Assembly: GCF_001586215.1 (NCBI RefSeq)
Contig: NZ_CP014634.1
Coordinates: 2,542,001 to 2,606,000 of the forward strand
Length of the DNA: 64,000 nucleotides
Direction: 5' to 3'
DNA from: Corynebacterium simulans
GTDB taxonomy: Bacteria > Actinomycetota > Actinomycetes > Mycobacteriales > Mycobacteriaceae
Positions 19,815-29,000 of the stretch are shown one piece after another. Under the pieces are notes generated by a model. The model saw only the letters and a list, made by a program, of their open reading frames with translations. It made no database searches and was not told the origin of the DNA. The position numbers and the translations under genes were made by a program. The first letter of the stretch is position 1; every line of letters starts with the position of its first letter.

Positions 19815-20777
19815 TTAAAGGCTTAAAACTTTAGTTTCTGAGATATTGACTTGTGCAGGCTTTGGCAGCTGGGTGCCGGGCAGAGCCGCAGCCGCAGAAC
19901 CGTAGGCCACGGATTGGCGCAAAGCTTCCGCAAAGTCCTTCCCTGCGCGGCGGGCCAAAATATAGCCGGCAAGTGCGGAATCACCCGCGCCGACGGTGGA
20001 TGCGACAGCCGTAGGAGGTGGGGTAGCAGCCCAAGCGCCATCTGCAGTAACGAGAACTGCGCCAGCACCGCCCAAAGTGACGAGAACCTCATCGACGCCA
20101 CGACCAACCACTACGCGCGCGGCTTCGACGACGCCTGAGTAGTCGCCCTGTTCCGCGGCGGCCTCGAGTGCATTTCCGTCAGTATCGGTGAGCTGGCCGA
20201 GTTCAAGCCCATTGGGCTTGAGTAGATTCGGTGCGGACTCGTTGAGGCGCTCTGCAAGGGCGACCATCGGGGCGTCGGAAGTGTCGACGGCGATGCGTGC
20301 TTGGGGCGCGGCGGAGCGGATGGCGTCGACAAGCGTGGCGTACCAATGCGTGGGAACGCCCTTGGGCAGGGAACCCGCAAGCACCACCCATTCCGCGCCG
20401 ATGGAAAGCGCGGCCAGTGAGGAGGAAATGGCAGACTGGACTGTCTCGTCGAGCTCAGGGCCAGGGCCGTTGACCTTGGTGGTGCGGCCACCTGGCTCGG
20501 TGATGGTGGTGTTGGTTCGGACAGAACCAGGCATAGATACGGCATCGAAGGGAATGTTGCCGTCTTCCATCAAGGTAAGGAAGTGATCGCCCTTGCGTGC
20601 GGGCAGAAGAGCGACGGATTTCTCGCCGGCAAGGTGCACCGCGTGCGTGACGTTGACGCCTTTGCCGCCTGCGACCTGCGAAACCAGGCTGGCGCGGTGA
20701 ACTGCGCCAGGATTGATGGCTTCTTGGAGGTTTAGGGTGGCGTCAATACTGGGGTTGGGGGTCAATGTGAGAATCAT
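19815..20777 (-). CDS. fruK: 1-phosphofructokinase
   Basis: 320 residues, PfkB/ribokinase family. It has the N-terminal GGKGVNVTHAV signature and the C-terminal GAGDSALAGYILARR catalytic-base motif. It phosphorylates fructose-1-phosphate to fructose-1,6-bisphosphate. It is first in the fruK-ptsF-ptsH run, divergent from ptsI across about 200 bases. The position next to ptsF favours FruK over other PfkB kinases. Confidence 0.94.
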   Translation of the reverse strand: MILTLTPNPSIDATLNLQEAINPGAVHRASLVSQVAGGKGVNVTHAVHLAGEKSVALLPARKGDHFLTLMEDGNIPFDAVSMPGSVRTNTTITEPGGRTTKVNGPGPELDETVQSAISSSLAALSIGAEWVVLAGSLPKGVPTHWYATLVDAIRSAAPQARIAVDTSDAPMVALAERLNESAPNLLKPNGLELGQLTDTDGNALEAAAEQGDYSGVVEAARVVVGRGVDEVLVTLGGAGAVLVTADGAWAATPPPTAVASTVGAGDSALAGYILARRAGKDFAEALRQSVAYGSAAAALPGTQLPKPAQVNISETKVLSL

Positions 20778-20978
20778 TGTGGAGACTCGTCCCTTTCGCA
20801 GTTTGCGTATATTGGGAGAAAGCTAGCTGGACGGTGGTCGAGCGCAGATTTCTGCTCCCTGTTGATTGTTGTCTGGTTATGTCCGAAAGTCAATCAAAAG
20901 AGTGTGGTATTCGTTGCTTTTTCGCCCGATCTGTGATGATCTAGGGGGAGAGCAAATCCCCTCCCAAAGGAATGTGTG
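20778..20978. promoter_or_regulatory. Divergent fruK/ptsI control region
   Basis: 200-base gap between divergent PTS genes. In C. glutamicum, SugR represses these genes and GlxR can act here; here TGTCCGAAAGTCAATCAAAAG (20880-20900) is an AT-rich candidate repressor site, and TGTGATGATCTA (20934) resembles a GlxR half-site. Neither is a firm match, and no -10/-35 pair stands out. Confidence 0.4.
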
Positions 20979-22664
20979 ATGGAAAACGAATCTCAATCAA
21001 CCATCAAGGGCACTGGCGTCGTTGCCGGTGTCGCATACGCCGAGGCCGTGTGGGTGCGTCCTCGTCCAGAACTGCCAACTGCTGGGGAGCTAATCGATGA
21101 AGAAAAGCGCGACGGCGAGTATGACCGATTCCTAGAGGCTGTCGATATCGTGGCAAGCCGCCTCGAGCAGCGTGCGGCCGGCGCAGAAGGCCAGGCGGCT
21201 GAGGTGCTGGGCGCTACCGCCGGCATGGTCAAGGACCGCGGCTGGCACAAGGCGGTGCGCAAGTCCATCCGTGCAGGCCGGCCGGCGGAGTACGCAACCG
21301 CGAGCGCGACTGAGAAGTTTGTCACCATGTTTGAAGCAGCAGGCGGTGTGATGGCCGAGCGCACGACGGACCTAAAGGACGTGCGCGACCGCGTTATTGC
21401 GCAGCTGCGTGGCGAGCAGGAGCCAGGTCTGCCGATGGTCACCGGAGAAGCAGTGCTGCTTGCTGATGACCTCGCGCCCGCCGATACCGCAACCCTCGAC
21501 ACCGCACACATCAAGGCTTTGGTCACCGAGCTCGGTGGCCCGACGAGCCACACGGCGATTATCGCTCGCCAGCTGGACATTCCATGCATCGTGGCCGTGG
21601 GCGCGGAGCTGCGTGACATTGAGGCCGGCGCGCTCGTGTTCGTGGACGGCTCTATTGGCGCGGTGAACTTGGGTGCAGACCGCGAGGAGTCTTTGCGGGC
21701 GGTAGAGGAATACCGCGAGAAGGCTGTGCGAGTGGCGCAGTGGCGTGGCCCGGCGCAAACTAAGGATGGCCATCGCGTGCAGCTTTTGGCCAACGTCGCG
21801 GACGGCAACGCGGCGCGTATCGCGTCGGATTCCCAGGCGGAGGGCATTGGTCTTTACCGCACTGAGCTTTCCTTCCTCTCTGCGAGCGAGGAGCCGACGG
21901 TGGATGAGCAGGCGCGCATCTATGGGAAGGTCTTTAACGCCTTCTCGTCTTCCAAGGTGGTTGTTCGTACCTTGGATGCGGGTTCAGATAAGCCGATTTC
22001 TTATGCCACCATGTCTTCCGAGGAAAACCCTGCGCTTGGCGTGCGTGGTCTGCGTATCGCACGCGATAACGAGGCGCTGTTGACTCGCCAGCTGGATGCC
22101 ATTGCGCAGGCTTCCGCAGACCGTGGCGACGATGCCCCGACGTGGGTTATGGCGCCGATGGTCGCTACCGCCGTTGAGGCGAAGTGGTTCGCGGGTCTTT
22201 GTCGCGAGCGTGGCCTTACTGCGGGCGCCATGATTGAGGTTCCAGCGGCGGCTTTGATGGCCGATACCATCATGCCGCATCTAGACTTCGTCTCCATTGG
22301 TACCAATGACTTGACGCAGTACACCATGGCGGCGGATCGTCTTTCCCCGCAGCTGGCATATCTTACTGATCCATGGCAGCCGGCAGTGCTGCGCCTTATC
22401 CAGCACACCTGCGTGGTGGGCCAGGATAACAATGTTCCGGTTGGCGTATGCGGCGAGGCGGCAGCGGATCCGCTGCTTGCCTGCGTGCTGACTGGCTTGG
22501 GCGTGAACTCCCTGTCGGCGGCTTCCACGGCTGTCGCCGGCGTGGGCGCACAGCTTGCGGAGCTGACGTTCGAGCAGTGCCAAAAGCTTGCCGACGCCGC
22601 CATCAACGCCGAGGGCCCATCCGAAGCCCGAGCGGCAGCGCTCGCTTTGTTGGACGAGTTCTAA
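20979..22664 (+). CDS. ptsI: PTS enzyme I
   Basis: 561 residues. Active-site His191 lies in GGPTSHTAII. The PEP-binding C-terminal barrel shows GLYRTELSFLS, SEENPALGVRGLR and IGTNDLTQYTMAADR, with Cys in VGVCGEAAADP. It phosphorylates HPr with PEP. The ATG at 20979 is chosen because AAAGGA lies seven bases upstream; an adjacent GTG at 20976 is possible. A strong terminator follows. Confidence 0.97.
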   Translation: MENESQSTIKGTGVVAGVAYAEAVWVRPRPELPTAGELIDEEKRDGEYDRFLEAVDIVASRLEQRAAGAEGQAAEVLGATAGMVKDRGWHKAVRKSIRAGRPAEYATASATEKFVTMFEAAGGVMAERTTDLKDVRDRVIAQLRGEQEPGLPMVTGEAVLLADDLAPADTATLDTAHIKALVTELGGPTSHTAIIARQLDIPCIVAVGAELRDIEAGALVFVDGSIGAVNLGADREESLRAVEEYREKAVRVAQWRGPAQTKDGHRVQLLANVADGNAARIASDSQAEGIGLYRTELSFLSASEEPTVDEQARIYGKVFNAFSSSKVVVRTLDAGSDKPISYATMSSEENPALGVRGLRIARDNEALLTRQLDAIAQASADRGDDAPTWVMAPMVATAVEAKWFAGLCRERGLTAGAMIEVPAAALMADTIMPHLDFVSIGTNDLTQYTMAADRLSPQLAYLTDPWQPAVLRLIQHTCVVGQDNNVPVGVCGEAAADPLLACVLTGLGVNSLSAASTAVAGVGAQLAELTFEQCQKLADAAINAEGPSEARAAALALLDEF

Positions 22665-22670
22665 AACATA

Positions 22671-22703
22671 AAGATAGCCCCGCTTTTGGCGGGGCTATCT
22701 TTG
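22671..22703. terminator. Terminator between convergent ptsI and sugR
   Basis: A GC-rich stem AAGATAGCCCCGC / GCGGGGCTATCTT with a short T/G loop, flanked by A and T runs. It can work in both directions. Confidence 0.88.
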
Positions 22704-22715
22704 TATGTGCCGATG

Positions 22716-23501
22716 CTACTTATCGGCGGCGATGACTACTTCGATTTCGCGCTCGCGAAGCGCCTCGATGAAGCTTTCTGGTGCGGCGGCATCGGTGATG
22801 ACGACGTCGATATCCGCGATGGAGGCGAAGCTGACCAAATAATCGTTACCGAGTTTCGAGGAATCGCAGAGGACCACGACCTTGTGGGCGTTGGTGACAA
22901 AAGCGGACTTGATGGCTGCCTCTTGGGAATCTGCGGTAGACAGGCCGTGGTCGAGGGTGAGCGCATTGGTGCCGATGAAGGCGACGTCGGCACGCATGAG
23001 CGCCATGGTGCGCAGTGCAGTATCGCCCACGACTGCCTGGGTTATGGCGCGGACGGTGCCGCCGAGCAGCTGAACGTCGGGAACGCCGTTGCTTGCCAAG
23101 GAAAGCGAGATGGGCAAGCTATTGGAAACTATCGAAAATTGCCCTGCGGCGAATTGTTGACCGATGAGGTCTGCCAGGGCATTGGTGGTAGTACCCGCGT
23201 CGAGGAAGACGCTGCCGCCGGCGTCTGGGAGGAACTGCATGGCGGCGCGTGCGATGGCAATCTTGGCGCCGGTAGCGGAACGTTGCCGAGTGTCGAGGGT
23301 CAGCTCTGCGGTTTGGAAGGACTGAGAGGCCACAGCGCCGCCATGCACGCGGTGCACAACGCCTTCGCGGTCTAGGACCGCGAGATCGCGACGAATGGTT
23401 TCAGCGGTGACGTCGAAGCGCTCGGAAAGCTCGGTGACGTTGACGCGTCCCTCAACTGCGGTGAGGGAGGCGATCTGACGGCGACGCTCCTCTGCGTACA
23501 T
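22716..23501 (-). CDS. sugR: DeoR-family transcriptional regulator SugR
   Basis: 261 residues. The N-terminal DeoR helix-turn-helix reads VNVTELSERFDVTAETIRRD, and the sugar-phosphate sensor domain includes VFLDAGTTTNALADLI and IGTNALTLDHGLSTADSQEA. The whole sequence is close to what I remember of C. glutamicum SugR, the general PTS repressor relieved by sugar phosphates. GGAGG lies before the ATG at 23501, and the longer frame to 23513 adds only four residues. It stands between ptsI and lexA, the sugR place; no separate fruR is present nearby. Confidence 0.9.
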   Translation of the reverse strand: MYAEERRRQIASLTAVEGRVNVTELSERFDVTAETIRRDLAVLDREGVVHRVHGGAVASQSFQTAELTLDTRQRSATGAKIAIARAAMQFLPDAGGSVFLDAGTTTNALADLIGQQFAAGQFSIVSNSLPISLSLASNGVPDVQLLGGTVRAITQAVVGDTALRTMALMRADVAFIGTNALTLDHGLSTADSQEAAIKSAFVTNAHKVVVLCDSSKLGNDYLVSFASIADIDVVITDAAAPESFIEALREREIEVVIAADK

Positions 23502-23811
23502 AGGGTCCTCCAAAGATCTGCCCAGGAACGGGGTGGGGGCTAGACAGCCTCCGTCTATTGGGGGTAAAGCGGAAGCTGTTGCCGGAATAATACTGGCTTG
23601 CCTCTAGTTTTCCAGAAATCCCTACGAATCGGAACGAAACAAAGAGTTTCACATATCGCTAATCTTGCATGCGGACGCCGAAATTTTCTTTAGCTGCAGA
23701 TTTGCAAAATGTGACTTTAAACGCCGGCCAATGGACAACCGGAAAATTACGCATAAAAGGGGGTATTTTCGGGCATCCGTTGGCCGGCGTTGAAGCAGCG
23801 GAAGTGGGTGG
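23502..23811. other. 310-base gene-free stretch between sugR and lexA with a long inverted repeat
   Basis: No coding sequence is seen. It holds the sugR promoter side and the region after the lexA stop. The notable structure is a 16-base inverted repeat: the left arm at 23720-23735 (AACGCCGGCCAATGGA) pairs with the right arm at 23776-23791 (TCCGTTGGCCGGCGTT) with one mismatch, across 40 AT-richer bases. It may be a lexA terminator or a protein-binding site. Confidence 0.6.
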
Positions 23812-24531
23812 TTAGAGCTTGCGGAACACCGAAACTACCTTGCCCATGATTTCTGCATCGTCACCCTTGATTGGGGAGTAAGCATCGTTGTGGGGCAGGA
23901 GCCACACACCCGAGGAATCCCGGTGGAATTCCTTGACGGTGGCTTCCTCGCCGTCGAGAAGCGCGGCGACAAACTCGCCTTCCTCGGCCACCGACTGCGA
24001 ACGAACGATGACCCAGTCACCGTTGAGGATGCCTGCGTCCTGCATGGAGTCTCCCACAACCTGGAGCATGTATAGTTCGCCGTTGCCAACTACGTCATCT
24101 GGCATGGGAAAGTAGGTGTCGATGTTTTCTTCGGCGGTAATCGGCGAACCTGCGGCAATGCGGCCGACCACCGGAATATAGGAAACTGCGGAAGCGTCCT
24201 CTGGGGTGGCGTCGACAGACTGCTGCGGTTCTTCCTTGGGTGAGGCCTTGCGCCCTGGCTTCTTGGGCTCTTCCTCATTGAGGTGGCGTACATCGACGGC
24301 GCGGGGCTTGTTTGGGTCGCGGCGCAGGAAGCCTTTTTCTTCTAGTTGCTTGAGCTGATAGGCCACAGAAGAGGTGGACTGGAGGCCGGCAGCGTCGCCG
24401 ATTTCGCGGATGCTTGGCGGGTAGCCGCGGAGCATGACTGCGTCGTGAATGACGTCGAGGATGCGGCGTTGGCGCGGCGAAAGGGAGTTGATGTCGGGCT
24501 TAGCGGAATTTTTAGCTGGCTTGCGTGGCAC
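23812..24531 (-). CDS. lexA: SOS repressor LexA
   Basis: 239 residues. The winged-helix N-terminus reads [33 protein letters not shown]. The self-cleavage bond is Ala127-Gly128 (GRIAAGSPI); catalytic Ser162 is in GDSMQDAG and Lys200 in ATVKEF. LexA represses recA, divS and itself. The linker at residues 85-112 is rich in charged residues and Pro, as in actinobacteria. The start is a GTG with GAGGAGA upstream. A cluster of TCGAA sites lies between it and divS. Confidence 0.98.
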   Translation of the reverse strand: MPRKPAKNSAKPDINSLSPRQRRILDVIHDAVMLRGYPPSIREIGDAAGLQSTSSVAYQLKQLEEKGFLRRDPNKPRAVDVRHLNEEEPKKPGRKASPKEEPQQSVDATPEDASAVSYIPVVGRIAAGSPITAEENIDTYFPMPDDVVGNGELYMLQVVGDSMQDAGILNGDWVIVRSQSVAEEGEFVAALLDGEEATVKEFHRDSSGVWLLPHNDAYSPIKGDDAEIMGKVVSVFRKL

Positions 24532-24586
24532 AGTTTCTCCTCGGCGGGGGTGGAAGTTGCCGCGCGGCTTCCGTCGCGGCTTGGGT

Positions 24587-24760
24587 TGTTCGAACTTGGG
24601 TTGCTCGAATTTTCGAAAAGCTTCCCTTCTTTTCTACCACGTGGGGGACAAATGTTCGAGAAATTTGCCGGAGGTGTGGACAAACTTTCGAAAAGTTGTT
24701 ATAAATCGAACATAGCAACTAATTCGAACGGATTATCGATGAAACTTTTCGAACATGTCG
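24587..24760. promoter_or_regulatory. lexA/divS divergent SOS-box cluster
   Basis: At least five LexA-like sites occur in 175 bases. The best are TCGAAAAGTTGTTATA (24688-24703), TCGAACGGATTATCGA (24724-24739) and ACAAATGTTCGA (24648-24659). Weaker ones are TCGAACATAGC (24706), TCGAACATGTC (24749) and a TGTTCGAAC near 24587. Individually most are imperfect against TCGAA(A/C)AnnTGTTCGA. The density and AT-rich setting fit strong, graded SOS control of both genes. Confidence 0.8.
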
Positions 24761-24823
24761 CAGCAGAAAAGTACTCTGCAACCATCAGTTAATCGCAACA
24801 CACAAACACTGGAGAATCTCACA

Positions 24824-25219
24824 ATGGCTATCGCACTCAACACCGCATCCACCTATGTTACTTCCACTAATGCTCGCCGCGCGTACCGCGCTCGCGTCGT
24901 GCCGGCAGCCTCTGTTTGGGATGCGGATGTCTACGATGCCCGTCGCGCTGGGGTAACCGCAACACCCCACGATGTTCGAACCCTTAGCGTGGATAATCGA
25001 ACATACGGAGCCCCTATCCGCCGCTGCGCGAATTCTGAATCCGCTGGTCATGGCGAGCAAGAATATTCGCGTGCGCAATCGAATCGTGCGAATTATCTGT
25101 TGGGCGCTGTCTTTGGTGCAGCAGTGTTCATCGGAACTGTATTCGGAGGCTTGACTGCTGACACTGGTGCTGTCCACACCGAGAACGCCCAAGTGGTTCA
25201 GGCAGGCGTTACGCACTAG
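24824..25219 (+). CDS. divS: SOS cell-division suppressor DivS-like protein
   Basis: 131 residues, divergent from lexA with GGAG before the ATG. There is a basic N-terminal region (ARRAYRARVV) and, near the C-terminus, one hydrophobic segment, YLLGAVFGAAVFIGTVFGG. Position and layout match C. glutamicum divS, an SOS-induced inhibitor that blocks septation until DNA is repaired. The call rests on location, SOS boxes and topology rather than on a clear sequence motif. TCGAA motifs also occur inside the coding sequence (about 24970-25010). Confidence 0.78.
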   Translation: MAIALNTASTYVTSTNARRAYRARVVPAASVWDADVYDARRAGVTATPHDVRTLSVDNRTYGAPIRRCANSESAGHGEQEYSRAQSNRANYLLGAVFGAAVFIGTVFGGLTADTGAVHTENAQVVQAGVTH

Positions 25220-25459
25220 CCGCCGCTGCACGCTAACCCCGTCGCGCGTTAGCTGCCGTCGCGCGTTTGGCTAGGCAGCGCTTGTGGCGTGCGGTTCTGT
25301 GGGCGTGCGGCAGTGTTGGTGTGGGAAAGTAATCACTCGGCTTGGATGCCGGCCGGAAAATGGCATCCCCAGTTGTTTGGGCAGTACACTAAATGCGGTC
25401 TTAACGCCTGCCTTCCACGTGTGGGAGGTGGATGACGTGAAAGTGAAAGGAACCGTGCG

Positions 25460-25918
25460 GTGTACTGCCCGTTTTGTCATTATGAACAGTCGCGAGTCAT
25501 CGACTCTCGTGTAGTCGACGCCGGCACCGCCATCCGCCGTCGGCGCGAGTGCGCCTCCTGCAAAGGCCGTTTCACCACGATGGAAAAGGCGGTTCTTTTG
25601 GTGGTTAAGCGCAACGGTCTGGCGGAGCCGTTCAGCCGCGACAAGCTAATCCGCGGCGTCCGTCGCGCTTGCCAGGGACGCGACGTCAGCGACGACGCTT
25701 TGAAAAAGCTAGCCCAAGAAGTAGAGGAGACCGTGCGCAGCCACGGTTCCTCCCAGGTCAATGCCAACGACATTGGCCTTGCAATCCTCGAGCCGCTGCG
25801 TGACCTTGATGAGGTGGCCTACCTGCGCTTCGCGTCCGTTTACAAGTCCTTCGAAAGCGCCGACGATTTCGAATCCGAAATTCGCCTGATGCGCCGCCGC
25901 GACCGCGATAACTTTTAA
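25460..25918 (+). CDS. nrdR: Transcriptional repressor NrdR
   Basis: 152 residues. The zinc ribbon C3-x2-C6...C31-x2-C34 (YCPFC and [10 protein letters not shown]) is followed by an ATP-cone domain ([20 protein letters not shown]). NrdR senses (d)ATP and represses ribonucleotide reductase genes. The start is a GTG with AAAGGA eight bases upstream. The preceding 240 bases after divS contain nothing I can assign. Confidence 0.96.
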   Translation: MYCPFCHYEQSRVIDSRVVDAGTAIRRRRECASCKGRFTTMEKAVLLVVKRNGLAEPFSRDKLIRGVRRACQGRDVSDDALKKLAQEVEETVRSHGSSQVNANDIGLAILEPLRDLDEVAYLRFASVYKSFESADDFESEIRLMRRRDRDNF

Positions 25919-26006
25919 GAGCCGCAGTGCCAGCCTAGGGCTGGTGCTCGTTTGCGGATGCTGGCAAACGGCGTATGGCCGCGTCTGGAGCTAGACGGCG
26001 TGGTGA

Positions 26007-29000
26007 TTAGCGGAGCTTGTCCACCGCCTTTTGGATGCGGCGCAAGGATACCGGGTGCGCGGTGCCGAGGCGCTGAGCAAAAAGTGAGACGCGTAGTTCC
26101 TCGACCATCCAGTAGATGTCCTTGACCTCGCGGGTTTTGGCGCGTCCGGCGGGCAGGTTGCGCAGGCGATTGTTGAGGTAGGCTTTGGCCTCATCGACTT
26201 CGGCCTGCCGGTCCGCGTCTTTGTCTGGGTCTATTGCCATCTCATCTAGACGAATCCGCATAGCCTGTACGTAGCGCGGGAGATGGCGCAGGTGCGCCAT
26301 GCCATGCACGGTGATGGCGTTTTCGGGAAGCAGGAACTTCAGCTGCTCGCGCATATCGTCAATTGCAGGTCCTTCCCATTGTTTGAGCTCGGCACGCAGG
26401 TTCGCATACTCGGCAAGCCCTGGCGCGATTGCCACCACGGATTGCCGGACGCGGCCAGGCACCTGGGGCTTGACGACGTCGCGAAGCTTGGCGAAGCCCT
26501 CCGGCGACCGAGGCGCACCGCCGGCTTCGACCATGAGATCGCGAATGGCAGCCACCCGCGCATCGCCAACGAGGCCTTCGGCGCCGCCGTGAGGGTAGGC
26601 GTCGACAGCCACGCGCTGCTGCAAGGGCAGACCCTTGACCATCTGTTGGTGATTGACGTTAATCTCCCGCAGGAGCAGCGTCAGAGTGGTGGTCAACATG
26701 GCGGCGTCGGCAGCGGCCTTGGTGGGGTGAACCTTCAGGGAAACGCCGTCCGTGGTTGCCACGAGCGCGGGGTACGCGGTGACCTCATGGCCGTCAACCA
26801 CCGTTTGGACTTCCTCGTCAATAGTGCCGAGCGTCTCCGGCGTCCACTCTTTGACGGCCTTCGACTCAGACTTGCGTCCGACCCGCGAGACTGAGGACTT
26901 GATGTGCCCCGCCTGGCGCTGCACGAGCGCTGCGAGGTCCCGGTCAGAATCGATAATCTTCCCGCGCTTATCCACCGCAGCGTAGTTCATCTGCAGGTGC
27001 GGCGGCAGGCTGGATGGCCGGAAGTCGGAAGCGTTGATCCCTTGGCCGCCGAGCTCGCGGAGGACGTCGGCAAGCTGCTGCGTCAGGGGGCCTTCATAAG
27101 GGAGCAGACGCGGCAGGGCACGCTCTGCGAACTCCGGCGCGGGAACCACGGTGCGACGCAACGCCTTCGGCAGGGAACGGATTAGCTCCGTGGCCAACTC
27201 CAGGCGTAGGCCCGGCACCAGCCAATCGAAGCCCTCCGTATCCAGCCCTGCAAGCAACGGTACGGGCACCATCAAGGTGACGCCATCGAGGGGATCCCCG
27301 GGCTCGAACTTATAGCTCAAGTCATAGTCAATCGAACCCTTCAGCCACCTATCCGGAAACGCCTCCTCCGTGACGTCGTGGTCTTCCTCGATAAGCTTTT
27401 CCGGGTCGAAGTCCAGCAGGTCTGGGGTCTTGTGACGCTGTTTCTTCCACCACGAGTCGAAGTGCCGGCCCGTGGTGACCTTGGCGGGGATACGTGTGTC
27501 GTAGAAATCGAAGAGCGTGTCCTCCGAAACCACCAGACCCCGGCGTCGTGCCTTGTCCTCAAATTCGGCGGCCTCTTCCAGCTTTTTCACGTTGTCGTGG
27601 AAGAAGTGGTGGTGGGTATTCCACTCGCCTTCAATTAGCGCAGAGCGGATGAACATATCGCGTGCGGCCGTCGGGTCGACGCGGTGATAGGGCACCGTGC
27701 GGTCTACCACGATGGGGACGCCGTAGAGAGTCGAGCGCTGCGTGGCCACGGCGGCGGCGCGCTTGCGCGACCACACGGGATCGGAATAGTTGTGCCGTAG
27801 CAGGTCCGCGCCTAGCTTTTCCACCCACGCGGGGTCGATGGCGGCTACGTCGCGTGCCCACAGGCGCGAGGTTTCGACGAGTTCGGCGGCCATTAGAAAT
27901 TCCGGCGGCTTCTTCGCCAGCGCGGAACCGGGGAAGACTAGGAAGCGAGTATTGCGGGCACCGTGGAATTCCTTGGAGTTGCCATCGCGCGCGCCGATGT
28001 TGGACAAAAGGCCCGCTAAAAGCGACATATGGATGTCATCGGGGCGGCGTTCGGTGGCTTCTTGCTGGTTCCATCCGAGCTGCTTGGCGACGTCCCTAAG
28101 CTGGCGCACCAAGTCAAACCACTCGCGGATGCGCATGTAGTGCAGGAATTCCTTCTTCATGCGCTTGCGGAAGGCATTGCCGCTCATCTCGGTGCGGGCG
28201 TCCTTGAGGAAATCCCACAGGTTGAGCATGGCGAGGAAGTCGGAGGAGGCGTCCTTAAAGCGCGCGTGGGCTTGGTCGGCTTGCGCTTGGTATTCGAGGG
28301 GGCGCTCGCGAACGTCTTGGATGGTCATGGCCGCGACGATGACCATGACGTCTTCCAAGCAGCCGGAGCGGTGGGCCTCGACGAGCATGCGCGCCATGCG
28401 GGGGTCGACGGGGATGCGGGAAAGGTCGCGGCCGATGTCGGTGAGAACCGGAAGACCGTCTTTTTCCTCTTGCGAGTGCAGGGCGCCGAGCTCGCGGAGG
28501 AGCAGCAGGCCATCGCGAATGGCCTTGTTCTCCGGCGGCTGCACGAAGGGGAACTCCGAGATATCGCCTAGGCGCAGCGAAATCATCTGCAGGATGACGC
28601 TGGCCAAGTTGGTACGCAGGATTTCGGGGTCGGTAAATTCTGGGCGGGAGGCGAAGTCCTGCTCGGAGTACAGGCGGATGGCAATGCCGTCGGCAACACG
28701 GCCGCAGCGGCCGGAACGCTGGTTGGCGCTGGCCTGCGAAATTGGCTCGATGGGCAGGCGCTGGACCTTGGTGCGGGTGGAATAGCGCGAGATACGCGCG
28801 GTGCCGGTGTCTACCACGTATCGAATACCCGGGACCGTCAGCGAGGTCTCTGCGATGTTAGTGGACAGCACGATGCGGCGGCCGCGGTGCTCGGAAAAGA
28901 CGCGGTGCTGCTCGTCGTTGGACAGGCGGCCAAACAGTGGGGTGACCTCAACGCCGCGCCACTTGCGCGCCTCGATGGCCTCTTGCGCGTCGCGGATATC

